Assembly (NCBI GenBank): GCA_022560555.1
Contig: JADFSZ010000079.1
Coordinates: 1 to 8,080 of the forward strand
Origin: PVC group bacterium
Lineage (GTDB): Bacteria; GCA-001730085; JADFSZ01
DNA: 8,080 nucleotides
Reading direction: 5' to 3'
Under the pieces are notes generated by a model. It had not been told where the DNA came from. It saw only the letters and a program-made list of their open reading frames with translations, and made no database searches. Both the position numbers and the translations under genes were made by a program. Shown one piece after another: positions 1-5,795 of this stretch (its first letter is position 1; the number at the start of each line of letters is the position of its first letter).

Positions 1-653
1 TCCGGTTTCAAAGCGAAACCCCTAATTTCTATAAAGGATTTTTTTCCATTTCCGGACCAAGACATTACTTAGATATCTTCCCGAAAGACACCGGGAAATT
101 TATTCCGGCCGGAAGTCGTATGTATCTGCAGATTCACTATGCTACGAAAGGAAAAAAAGTGCGCAACCAATTGAAGGTTGGATTGTATTTCCATGATTCA
201 CCTCCAAAAAATGAACTCTATACAAGAACGGCCCAGACGAGTAACATTTTATTGCCGCCTCAGACAAAGTTTATTCCTGTAGAAGCGGTTTTTACTTTAC
301 CAACTGATGCGGTTTTATACGAGTTGATACCTCATATGCACGCTCGTGGAAAAGCATTTAAATATATTGCGCAATTTCCGGATGGTTCCGAAGAGACTCT
401 TTTGTCTGTTCCAAATTATAATTTTTACTGGCAAACGATGTATGAGCTTTCAGAGCCACTGCAAATGCCGAAAGGCACAAAAATTATCGCTAAAGGTGTT
501 TATGATAATTCGGATAAGAATCCGTTAAATCCGGATCCGGATGTGTGGGTGAGGAAGGGGTTCAAAACGACGGACGAAATGTTTATCGGATATATGAACC
601 TAACAAGACCTGTAAAAGACAATTATTCGATTCTAGGTTTCATACCATTATAA
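1..653 (+). CDS. Type II copper ascorbate-dependent monooxygenase-like protein (PHM/DBH family), C-terminal part, 5' truncated
   Basis: The reading frame is open from base 3 to the TAA at 651-653, so about 216 residues are visible and the N-terminus lies outside the window. The ATG at 120 is internal: the upstream codons read IPAGSRMYLQIHYATKGK, the family pattern in which HY (His codon 135-137) aligns with the CuH ligand His172 of peptidylglycine hydroxylating monooxygenase (PHM). The HMH triplet (333-341) matches the CuM pair His242/His244. The Met in TTDEMF (579-581) matches the CuM ligand Met314. The visible part is therefore the second copper jelly-roll domain plus the end of the first. 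Known relatives hydroxylate C-H bonds with copper, O2 and ascorbate; bacterial homologues are mostly exported and their substrates are unknown. The paired N-terminal His ligands and any signal peptide would be upstream. Family assignment is fairly sure; substrate and activity are unknown. Confidence 0.78.
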   Translation, partial: RFQSETPNFYKGFFSISGPRHYLDIFPKDTGKFIPAGSRMYLQIHYATKGKKVRNQLKVGLYFHDSPPKNELYTRTAQTSNILLPPQTKFIPVEAVFTLPTDAVLYELIPHMHARGKAFKYIAQFPDGSEETLLSVPNYNFYWQTMYELSEPLQMPKGTKIIAKGVYDNSDKNPLNPDPDVWVRKGFKTTDEMFIGYMNLTRPVKDNYSILGFIPL

Positions 654-671
654 AAAGCGTCCCCACGGGGA
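652..671 (-). terminator. Possible weak terminator at the tRNA-Glu 3' end
   Basis: On the minus strand the end of tRNA-Glu contains the inverted repeat TCCCC-GT-GGGGA (660-671), followed after three bases by five T (652-656). The loop is only 2 nt, so effectively 4 bp would close a 4-nt loop, and these bases belong to the T-arm and acceptor of the folded tRNA. It may help stop transcription before the convergent copper gene, but it is a weak candidate. Confidence 0.22.
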
Positions 672-731
672 TTTGAACCCCGGTTGCAAGAATGAAAATC
701 TTGAGTCCTGACCAGGCTAGACGATGGGGAC
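658..731 (-). tRNA. tRNA-Glu (anticodon TTC)
   Basis: The reverse complement folds as a cloverleaf. The 7-bp acceptor is GTCCCCA/TGGGGAC with discriminator G. The anticodon stem CAAGA/TCTTG closes the loop TTTTCAT, giving anticodon TTC (Glu, codons GAA/GAG). The T-arm is CGGGG-TTCAAAT-CCCCG. The 3' CCA is not encoded: the flank after the discriminator is C followed by a run of T. It lies 5 bp downstream of tRNA-Lys, presumably in one transcript. Confidence 0.96.
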
Positions 732-736
732 GATTA

Positions 737-809
737 TGAGGGCGGAAGGTCTCGAACCTTCGACAGCCACCTTAAAAGGGTGGTGCTCTACCAACTGAGC
801 TACGCCCCC
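737..809 (-). tRNA. tRNA-Lys (anticodon TTT)
   Basis: The reverse complement folds into a 73-nt cloverleaf. The acceptor is GGGGGCG/CGCCCTC with one G-T pair and discriminator A. The D-arm is GCTC-AGTTGGTA-GAGC. The anticodon stem CCACC/GGTGG closes the loop CTTTTAA (anticodon TTT). The T-arm is GAAGG-TTCGAGA-CCTTC. No CCA is encoded (TAATC follows), so Cca must add it. With U36 and A37 this tRNA is a standard substrate for t6A37 modification, the pathway of the tsaE and tsaB genes in this window. It is the first gene of a Lys-Glu tRNA pair. Confidence 0.97.
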
Positions 810-849
810 TCTCAATATCAATTATGAAAGAACAAAAAAATCGCTAATC

Positions 850-877
850 TTTATACCACAATGCCTTATACTGTCAA
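850..877 (-). promoter_or_regulatory. Promoter of the tRNA-Lys/tRNA-Glu pair
   Basis: On the minus strand, consensus -35 TTGACA (872-877), a 16-bp spacer and -10 TATAAA (850-855), preceded by TGG, which gives a TGn extended -10. The predicted start near 843 leaves a leader of about 35 nt before tRNA-Lys. The -35 and spacer overlap the last codons and stop of frr, so the tRNAs can be transcribed independently of the upstream operon. Confidence 0.72.
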
Positions 878-1429
878 TATCTCTTTTTCCTTTTTTTCAA
901 ATAATTTGGATAATTCCGCCGTATGATCATCCGTCATTTTTTGCATAATATGTTCGTTGCTTTTGAGGTCATCTTCCGTGATGACTTTGTCCTTTTGAAG
1001 TTTTTTAATCCCATCCAGACCATGCCGGCGCTCATTGCGGATAGCAATCTTCCCGTCTTCAGTTATCTTTTTGATTACTTTGACCAACTCATGCCGGCGC
1101 TCTTCGCTGAGATGAGGAATAACAATCCTAAGGACTTTTCCGTCATTGTTCGGGGTGAGTCCCAGTTGAGACTTTTGGATTGATTTTTCGATCGCCTCAA
1201 GGGCTCCTAGGTCCCAAGGCTGTATGAGAATCACACGGCCCTCTGAAATGGAAATATGTGCCAGTTGATTCAGAGGCATGAGTGTTCCGTAATGCTCAAC
1301 CTGCAATGAATCCACAAGAGAGGTTGAAGGTGATCCGGTTCTTACGGTAAGGAGTTCTTTGGAGATAAGATCCACAGATTTTCGCATTTTTGATTTTGTA
1401 TCGTGTAGTATTTTGTTCGCATCACTCAT
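866..1429 (-). CDS. frr: Ribosome recycling factor (RRF)
   Basis: A 187-residue protein, close to the usual 185. With EF-G it splits post-termination 70S ribosomes and frees them for re-use; it acts in the cytoplasm. Family landmarks are LLTVRTGSPSTSLVD (about residues 26-40), NNDGKVLRIVIPHLSEERR (about 94-112) and the helix with AIRNERRHG. The ATG at 1429 has a strong Shine-Dalgarno, GGAGGG (1436-1441), which lies in the last codons of pyrH. pyrH ends 3 bp before frr starts, which implies translational coupling. It is the last protein gene of rpsB-tsf-pyrH-frr. No terminator is visible after it; instead a tRNA promoter overlaps its end, so some operon transcripts may run on into the tRNAs. 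Confidence 0.97.
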   Translation of the reverse strand: MSDANKILHDTKSKMRKSVDLISKELLTVRTGSPSTSLVDSLQVEHYGTLMPLNQLAHISISEGRVILIQPWDLGALEAIEKSIQKSQLGLTPNNDGKVLRIVIPHLSEERRHELVKVIKKITEDGKIAIRNERRHGLDGIKKLQKDKVITEDDLKSNEHIMQKMTDDHTAELSKLFEKKEKEILTV

Positions 1430-1432
1430 AAA

Positions 1433-2158
1433 TTACCCTCCGTTATGAACATTTGTTCCCACCTTTTTCCCTAAAACAGCATTTACTAAATTCCCCTTTT
1501 TCCATAAATCAAAGATGACAAGGGGGAGCTTGTTGTCACGACAGAGCGAAATGGCCGTGGCGTCCATTACCTTTAAATCTTTGTTGAGGATATCAAGAAA
1601 TGACAGGCTAGTAAATTTCTTCGCGCTTTTCATTTTTAAGGGATCCGCGGAGTACACTCCGTCTACTTTTGTTGCTTTGAAAATAACATCGGCCCCGATT
1701 TCAATGGCGCGGAGAACCGCGGCTGTATCAGTTGTGAAATAGGGATTGCCGGTTCCGCCTGCAAAAATAACGATTCGTCCCTTCTCTAAATGACGAATTG
1801 CGCGGCGGCGGATATAGGGTTCTGTTAATTGCGCCATTTCAATCGCACTCATGACGCGTGTGTCCACTCCGTGACGCTCAAGGGCGTTCTGCATGGCCAG
1901 CGCGTTGATAACTGTCGCAAGCATGCCCATATAATCGGCGCATGTGCGTTCAATTCCGTGTTTTTCAAATAGGGATCCCCTGATAATGTTCCCGCCGCCA
2001 AGAACAAGAGCAATTTCAATCTTAAATCGTTTGATGTTTTTAATCAATTTGGCGAGACGGTTGACAGCGGAGACATCAATACCGACGCCCTTAGTTGTTT
2101 GAAGTGATTCTCCGCTTAATTTAAGCAAAATGCGCTTATACTTTGCTTTTGTCGGCAT
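1433..2158 (-). CDS. pyrH: UMP kinase (uridylate kinase)
   Basis: Transfers phosphate from ATP to UMP to make UDP, a step in pyrimidine nucleotide synthesis; bacterial PyrH is a hexamer of the amino-acid-kinase fold. Visible family motifs are KLSGES (13-18), GGGNIIRG (54-61), [16 protein letters not shown] (75-90), [14 protein letters not shown] (134-147), [11 protein letters not shown] (163-173) and MDATA (198-202). I chose the ATG at 2158, giving 241 residues. A TTG one codon upstream (2159-2161) is also in frame, but ATG directly follows it and fits the family start [17 protein letters not shown]. The ATG shares its A with the TGA stop of tsf (TGATG), so the two are probably translationally coupled. 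An AGG core lies 6 nt upstream. The position between tsf and frr is the classical one. Confidence 0.97.
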   Translation of the reverse strand: MPTKAKYKRILLKLSGESLQTTKGVGIDVSAVNRLAKLIKNIKRFKIEIALVLGGGNIIRGSLFEKHGIERTCADYMGMLATVINALAMQNALERHGVDTRVMSAIEMAQLTEPYIRRRAIRHLEKGRIVIFAGGTGNPYFTTDTAAVLRAIEIGADVIFKATKVDGVYSADPLKMKSAKKFTSLSFLDILNKDLKVMDATAISLCRDNKLPLVIFDLWKKGNLVNAVLGKKVGTNVHNGG

Positions 2159-3033
2159 CAATCACCTAATTGCATACGGTGAAATTGTGAGATTTCGATG
2201 GGAGTCCCGAGAGAGCTAGATTCATTCGTTAAATGTTCTTCGATTGTGATATCCGGATTTTTGACGTAGGGTTGTTTCAGAAGGCAAATAGTATTCAGCA
2301 TCTTTGCGACTTTCCCGGCGATGATTTTTTCCTTGATGTTATCGGGTTTTTTTGGATCAATCTGTGATGAAAAAATATCCTTTTCCTTTTCAATAAGGTC
2401 ATCAGGGACATTGTCCGGCCGGATATATTGAGGAGAACTGGCCGCGATATGCATGGCGACATCCTTGAGGAGCCCTTTGATCAGATCATTATCGATCGAG
2501 CCTTCCTTGGCATACCCCTCAACGATGACTCCCAGTTTAGAACCCGCGTGAATATAAATCTGAAATAAAGAATTGGGCTCTATCGGTGAGACTTTGATAA
2601 GCTTTTTCAAAACAATATTTTCCCCGATCGTAGCGATTTGCGATTTCACGGCATCGGACACAGTTTGAGTGGAATCTCCGTTGAAATTCTGACTCAAGAG
2701 TTCATCCAGGCTTGACGGATCGTTCTTGATGATGTGATTTTTGATCTGTGTGACAAAATCGACAAACTTCTCATTCCTTGCTACAAAATCCGTTTCACAG
2801 TTTACTTCAATTATATAAGCGGCATCCTTATTGTGATTCAGGGCGATTTCAATGCGGCCTTCTTTAGCCGCGCGGCCGGCTCTCGCATCGGCTTTCATGA
2901 TTCCTTTTTTGCGAAGATAGATAACGGCCTCATCAATATTACCGTTTGTTTGTTTAAGAGCCTCCTTGCAATCCATGAAACCGATGTTTGTTTTGTCTCT
3001 TAATTCTTTTACTGTGGCTGCATTAACGCTCAT
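2158..3033 (-). CDS. tsf: Elongation factor Ts
   Basis: Guanine nucleotide exchange factor that releases GDP from EF-Tu. The protein is 291 residues. The N-terminal UBA-like module is [20 protein letters not shown] (7-26); the EF-Tu-contacting motif [10 protein letters not shown] is at 81-90; a later core-domain segment is [11 protein letters not shown] (194-204); the C-terminal module includes [18 protein letters not shown] (251-268). The frame is open further upstream to 3072, but the real start is the ATG at 3031-3033. It has the Shine-Dalgarno GAGGAG (3044-3049) 10 nt upstream and opens [11 protein letters not shown] as the family does. The start overlaps the end of rpsB by 11 bp, and its ribosome binding site encodes Glu-Glu of the S2 tail. 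GFMDCKEAL, where many homologues have a second Met or a Leu/Val, is a mild deviation. Confidence 0.97.
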   Translation of the reverse strand: MSVNAATVKELRDKTNIGFMDCKEALKQTNGNIDEAVIYLRKKGIMKADARAGRAAKEGRIEIALNHNKDAAYIIEVNCETDFVARNEKFVDFVTQIKNHIIKNDPSSLDELLSQNFNGDSTQTVSDAVKSQIATIGENIVLKKLIKVSPIEPNSLFQIYIHAGSKLGVIVEGYAKEGSIDNDLIKGLLKDVAMHIAASSPQYIRPDNVPDDLIEKEKDIFSSQIDPKKPDNIKEKIIAGKVAKMLNTICLLKQPYVKNPDITIEEHLTNESSSLGTPIEISQFHRMQLGD

Positions 3034-3979
3034 TTTGTGATAACTCCTCTTTTTTTGGTGTGGGAGATTCACCTTGCGTTCTTTTCTCGGCAGGGTTTTT
3101 TTTAGTTTGATCTTTGTTTACGGTTTCGGTGTCGGGCGAACTGTTTTCAGGGGCTTTTTGCGTCGAAGCTGTTTTCGATTTTTTCTTTTCCGCATCAGCT
3201 TTGGCTTTTTCTTCTTTTTGTTTCGCCTTTTCCTCCTCGGCTTTCTTTTCTTCTTCTTTCGCTTTTCTGGCTTCTTCTTCTGCCACGGCCTTAGCCCACG
3301 TGTTTTTTCCTTCAATGATGCCCTCGGCAAGAGTTTTCGTAATGAGCTCGATGGATTTGATGGCATCATCATTCCCCGGAATGCAATAGTCTATCCCGTC
3401 GGGATTCGCGATGGTGTCCACTATAGCGACAATGGGAATGCCAAGCTTTTGGGCTTCATGAATGGCGATATCCTCTTTTTTGGAGTCGACAATGTAGATA
3501 GCTGACGGCAGGTGGTGCATTTCTGCTACGCCCCCAAGGTATCGCTCAAGTTTTAGGCGTCTTTTATTAAGGATAGAAAGCTCTTTTTTTGTAAATTTTT
3601 GACTTTGTTCGTCGGTATCAAGATTTTTCAATTCTGCCAGTTTATTTGAACTTTTTTTGATTGTTTCATAATTTGTCAGCATGCCTCCAAGCCAGCGATC
3701 ATTGACAAAATACATGCCGCTTTTAACGGCATAATCCTGAATGATGGATTTGGCCTGTTTTTTTGTGCCGACAAAAAGGATTGTGCCGCCTTTTGAGGCG
3801 ATATTTTTGAGGAAATGGTAAGCTTTATCGATGTTTTGGGCCGTTTTTTGGAGATCCAGAATGTAGATGCCGTTTCTTTCGCAAAAAATATATCGCTCCA
3901 TTTTTGGATTCCAACGCCGTGTTTGATGTCCAAAATGAACCCCAGCCTCTAATAGGTCTTTCATAGATATTACTGACAA
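3023..3979 (-). CDS. rpsB: 30S ribosomal protein S2 with charged C-terminal extension; probable TTG start
   Basis: A late-assembling small-subunit protein that helps hold S1 and binds 16S rRNA. The S2 core is clear: AGVHFGHQTRRWNPKM near the N-terminus, then FVGTKKQA, the FVNDRWLGGMLTNYETI block, and IPIVAIVDTIANPDGIDYCIPGND. Two in-frame ATGs exist, at 3985 and 3964, but the Shine-Dalgarno AAGGAGG (3987-3993) is 1 nt from the first and 22 nt from the second. TTG at 3977-3979 has ideal 7-nt spacing and gives MSVISMKDLLEAGVHFGHQ, which aligns end to end with E. coli MATVSMRDMLKAGVHFGHQ. From about residue 233 the protein continues for some 85 residues: first a Lys/Glu/Ala-rich, probably helical stretch, then a polar, Pro/Thr/Ser/Lys-rich stretch. 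E. coli S2 is 241 residues; this one is about 318. First gene of the operon with tsf, pyrH and frr. Confidence 0.96.
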   Translation of the reverse strand: MSVISMKDLLEAGVHFGHQTRRWNPKMERYIFCERNGIYILDLQKTAQNIDKAYHFLKNIASKGGTILFVGTKKQAKSIIQDYAVKSGMYFVNDRWLGGMLTNYETIKKSSNKLAELKNLDTDEQSQKFTKKELSILNKRRLKLERYLGGVAEMHHLPSAIYIVDSKKEDIAIHEAQKLGIPIVAIVDTIANPDGIDYCIPGNDDAIKSIELITKTLAEGIIEGKNTWAKAVAEEEARKAKEEEKKAEEEKAKQKEEKAKADAEKKKSKTASTQKAPENSSPDTETVNKDQTKKNPAEKRTQGESPTPKKEELSQNER

Positions 3980-3986
3980 AATCATG

Positions 3987-3993
3987 CCTCCTT
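3987..3993 (-). promoter_or_regulatory. Shine-Dalgarno site that selects the TTG start of rpsB
   Basis: AAGGAGG on the minus strand, a full match to the anti-Shine-Dalgarno. Its distance to the TTG at 3977-3979 is 7 nt; the flanking in-frame ATGs are at 1 nt and 22 nt, so only the TTG is well placed. Confidence 0.8.
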
Positions 3994-4017
3994 CAGGTCT
4001 GTGCCGAGTTGTACACT

Positions 4018-4048
4018 TCGTAATGTTAATATGGGTTTCGAGTTACGA
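4018..4048 (-). repeat. Inverted repeat at the 5' end of the rpsB leader
   Basis: TCGTAA (4043-4048) and TTACGA (4018-4023, minus-strand reading) are perfect complements separated by 19 nt. The first arm begins about at the predicted transcription start of rpsB, so a 6-bp hairpin could cap the leader RNA. Leader RNAs of rpsB in other bacteria mediate S2 autoregulation, but I do not recognise a known S2-binding structure here. Confidence 0.3.
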
Positions 4049-4055
4049 GCGTGAA

Positions 4056-4084
4056 ATAATATCATACCTCATTCGTATTGGCAA
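4056..4084 (-). promoter_or_regulatory. Promoter of the rpsB-tsf-pyrH-frr operon
   Basis: Minus-strand -35 TTGCCA (4079-4084), a 17-bp spacer and -10 TATTAT (4056-4061) preceded by TGA (extended -10). Both hexamers match consensus at five of six positions. The predicted start near 4049 gives a leader of about 70 nt before the TTG of rpsB, as expected for a strongly expressed ribosomal protein operon. Confidence 0.78.
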
Positions 4085-4098
4085 GTGAATTTGAATCG

Positions 4099-4120
4099 AT
4101 TTTCATGGGGGGCATAAAAT
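4099..4120. repeat. Imperfect inverted repeat between cca and rpsB
   Basis: ATTTT-C-ATG and CAT-AAAAT flank a run of G on the + strand (4108-4112), giving an 8-bp stem with one bulged base. There is no T-run after it on either strand, so it is not a good intrinsic terminator. It could still slow or end cca transcription ahead of the rpsB promoter. Confidence 0.25.
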
Positions 4121-4130
4121 GTTTGTAACC

Positions 4131-4153
4131 TTATTAACGTTAATTATTAACGT
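4131..4153. repeat. Tandem copy of a 10-mer across the cca stop codon
   Basis: TTATTAACGT occurs at 4131-4140 and again at 4144-4153, with a 13-bp period. The junction contains the perfect palindrome TTAACGTTAA (4134-4143). One copy encodes the last residues of Cca (Val-Asn-Asn region) and the other lies just after its stop. It looks like a short local duplication; a protein-binding site is possible but unsupported. Confidence 0.45.
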
Positions 4154-5468
4154 ACTTTGATTTTACATAATTAAGGGCGTCCTGTTTGCGAGAAAGTTTG
4201 CTCTCTAACTGTAACGTTTCCAGCTCATTAAGAATGATTTTGAATTGCGGTCCCGGACGGAGGCCCATGCGGATCAGGTCATGACCGCTGATAAGGGGTG
4301 GCGGGCGTAAAACTTCTTTAGCCGAAAGGGCTTTGAACTGCTTTAGTTTCTTACGGCAATACCTCCAGTTGGAAATATCTCCGTGACTCGCCAGGCAATC
4401 TAGACGATGGAGTTCTAAATGATCGTCAAAGTGGTCCATGCGTAAGAATCGCTTCAATGTACTTTCCCTCATTTTTTTAACGTCGATGAAACGCATATGA
4501 TTTTTTACAAGTTCGCCTATCTGCTCTGTTGTGTTGAGAGGGAGTTTCAGGCGCATGCAAATATTGTGAGCCATAAGGCAACCGATTTCAACATGACCGT
4601 CAAAACGAATACGGTCTTTTATCGTCTGTGTTTTAGGTTTGCCCACATCATGAAGAAGCGCGCCAAAAGCAAGTGTGCATGAAAGATTTTTACTATAAGA
4701 GAAAAGTCCAAGGGTGTGGTTAAAGACATCGCCTAATTTGTGAAATTGCGGGGGTTGTTTGACTCCGATCATGAGTTCGATCTCCGGCAAAATATGTTTA
4801 AGAAGTCCTGACTTCTGTAAAAGAATGAGACCTTTTTCAGGATCCGGTCCTGTGAGGATTTTGATGAGTTCGTCCCGAATCCGCTCGGCAGAAATTTTTG
4901 AAATATTTTTAGAGCAAGATTTGATGGCTCGAAGTGTTTGAGGCGCCATTTTGAATTTTAATTGAACGGAAAATCTTACGGCCCTGAGCATGCGTAAATA
5001 GTCCTCTTTGAATCTTTTCGCCGGCTCCCCAATGGTGCGTATGAGTCTTTTTTTAATATCTTTTTGACCCTGGCTATAATCAATAATGGACTTTTTATCA
5101 ATATCATAGAGGAGTCCATTCACTGTAAAATCACGGCGAAGCACATCCTCTTTTTCATTGGTAAAGCGAATTTTGGTCGGGTGACGACCGTCGCGATAGC
5201 CGATATCTTTGCGGAACGTTGCAAGCTCATATTCTTTTTTATTGACTATCACACGGACGACCCCGAATTTTGCCCCGATAAAATTGCATTTCTTAAATAT
5301 CTTTCGGATATCATCGGGATGAGCGTCTGTTGTGATATCATAATCGATGGGAGGACACTTCATAACAAGATCACGTACGCATCCGCCAACGAGGTAGGCT
5401 TTGTAACCACGTTTTTTTAGCTTGTTGATGATGTCTCTGGCATCACGTGGAATACGGAATTTCGGCAT
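4140..5468 (-). CDS. cca: CCA tRNA nucleotidyltransferase / poly(A) polymerase family protein with HD domain
   Basis: A class II nucleotidyltransferase of 442 residues that adds CCA to tRNA 3' ends from CTP and ATP. Visible motifs are LVGGCVRD (26-33), the metal-binding DYD (42-44), RRDFTVNG (111-118), EDYLR (155-159, the EDxxR template motif) and AERIRDEL (194-201). A phosphohydrolase-type HD domain follows (LLHDVGKPKT, 271-280, and NHMRF further on). The end, ISGHDLIRMGLRPGP and beyond (393-), is typical of bacterial CCA or A-adding enzymes. The ATG at 5468 gives the usual distance to the GG motif. No Shine-Dalgarno precedes it, and the -10 sits 8 nt upstream, so the mRNA is probably leaderless. 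The two tRNA genes at 658-809 lack CCA, which fits the role. A poly(A) or A-adding-only enzyme cannot be excluded from motifs alone. Confidence 0.88.
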   Translation of the reverse strand: MPKFRIPRDARDIINKLKKRGYKAYLVGGCVRDLVMKCPPIDYDITTDAHPDDIRKIFKKCNFIGAKFGVVRVIVNKKEYELATFRKDIGYRDGRHPTKIRFTNEKEDVLRRDFTVNGLLYDIDKKSIIDYSQGQKDIKKRLIRTIGEPAKRFKEDYLRMLRAVRFSVQLKFKMAPQTLRAIKSCSKNISKISAERIRDELIKILTGPDPEKGLILLQKSGLLKHILPEIELMIGVKQPPQFHKLGDVFNHTLGLFSYSKNLSCTLAFGALLHDVGKPKTQTIKDRIRFDGHVEIGCLMAHNICMRLKLPLNTTEQIGELVKNHMRFIDVKKMRESTLKRFLRMDHFDDHLELHRLDCLASHGDISNWRYCRKKLKQFKALSAKEVLRPPPLISGHDLIRMGLRPGPQFKIILNELETLQLESKLSRKQDALNYVKSKYVNN

Positions 5469-5476
5469 GGGACGGT

Positions 5477-5504
5477 ATCTTACCAGATGCTTTGAAGATT
5501 ACAA
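5477..5504 (-). promoter_or_regulatory. Promoter of cca, probably giving a leaderless mRNA
   Basis: Minus-strand -35 TTGTAA (5499-5504), a 16-bp spacer and -10 TAAGAT (5477-5482) preceded by TGG (extended -10). Only 8 bp separate the -10 from the ATG at 5468, so the predicted start falls on or within 2-3 nt of the initiation codon. Confidence 0.55.
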
Positions 5505-5540
5505 GAGTGATTGGGACGATCTGACAATCATAAAAAAGCC

Positions 5541-5570
5541 TTGACCCTTCTTTTTGACCTCTTGTATAAT
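5541..5570 (+). promoter_or_regulatory. Strong promoter of tRNA-Phe and probably tsaE-tsaB
   Basis: -35 TTGACC (5541-5546), an 18-bp spacer and a perfect -10 TATAAT (5565-5570). An A-tract (5532-5537) just upstream could act as an UP element. A second TTGACC at 5554 is too close to the -10 to serve. The predicted start near 5577 leaves a 107-nt leader before the tRNA. A TATATT at 5664-5669 could be a second, weaker -10 next to the tRNA, but it lacks a convincing -35. Confidence 0.75.
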
Positions 5571-5655
5571 TCCGTTCTCGCTTTGGATTGATGTCTATAT
5601 GAATATTGACATTGATCGACGCAAGGCTTAAGGTGGTGTTTCCTTTAGAAATAAA

Positions 5656-5683
5656 TGGTGCCGTATATTGTTTTGCGATTGGT

Positions 5684-5687
<4 letters not shown>
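5656..5687 (+). repeat. Direct repeat TGGTGCCG in the tRNA-Phe leader
   Basis: TGGTGCCG occurs at 5656-5663 and again at 5680-5687, where it forms the junction of leader and tRNA-Phe. A shorter TGGTG is at 5634-5638. The upstream copy, extended to ATGGTGCCG (5655-5663), is a perfect 9-nt complement of the tRNA 3' end plus one base (5752-5760). The downstream copy extends the acceptor stem by pairing TGGT (5680-5683) with ACCA (5756-5759). Confidence 0.6.
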
Positions 5688-5759
<72 letters not shown>

Positions 5760-5795
5760 TATTACTAACATGTCCAGCAGCAACCAAGCCCGAAT

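Noticed and set aside
830-842. T-run after frr as an intrinsic terminator
   Set aside because: The minus strand has seven T here but no stable hairpin before them, and the run lies downstream of the tRNA promoter, where termination would silence the tRNAs.
2159-2161. TTG as the start of pyrH
   Set aside because: An ATG follows immediately, fits the family N-terminus and forms a TGATG overlap with the tsf stop.
3034-3072. N-terminal extension of EF-Ts from the upstream start at 3072
   Set aside because: The extra 13 residues are shadow coding of the S2 tail and include the tsf ribosome binding site. The ATG at 3033 matches the family.
3074-3505. Long open frames on both strands over the 3' half of rpsB
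   Set aside because: They come from the low-complexity, purine-rich coding of the S2 tail. Their products are Phe/Ser/Leu- or Lys/Arg-rich with no family resemblance.
5599-5631. Ten-codon ORF in the tRNA-Phe leader as a leader peptide
   Set aside because: It lacks a Shine-Dalgarno, contains no Phe codons and is not followed by an attenuator-like hairpin and T-run.
5606-5634. A second promoter from TTGACA at 5606
   Set aside because: At 16-18 bp spacing there is no credible -10 hexamer (TTAAGG at best).
5577-5683. T-box riboswitch in the tRNA-Phe leader, because of UGGU-like elements
   Set aside because: The leader is too short, lacks a recognisable stem I with specifier loop and the full T-box sequence, and precedes a tRNA rather than a synthetase or amino acid gene.
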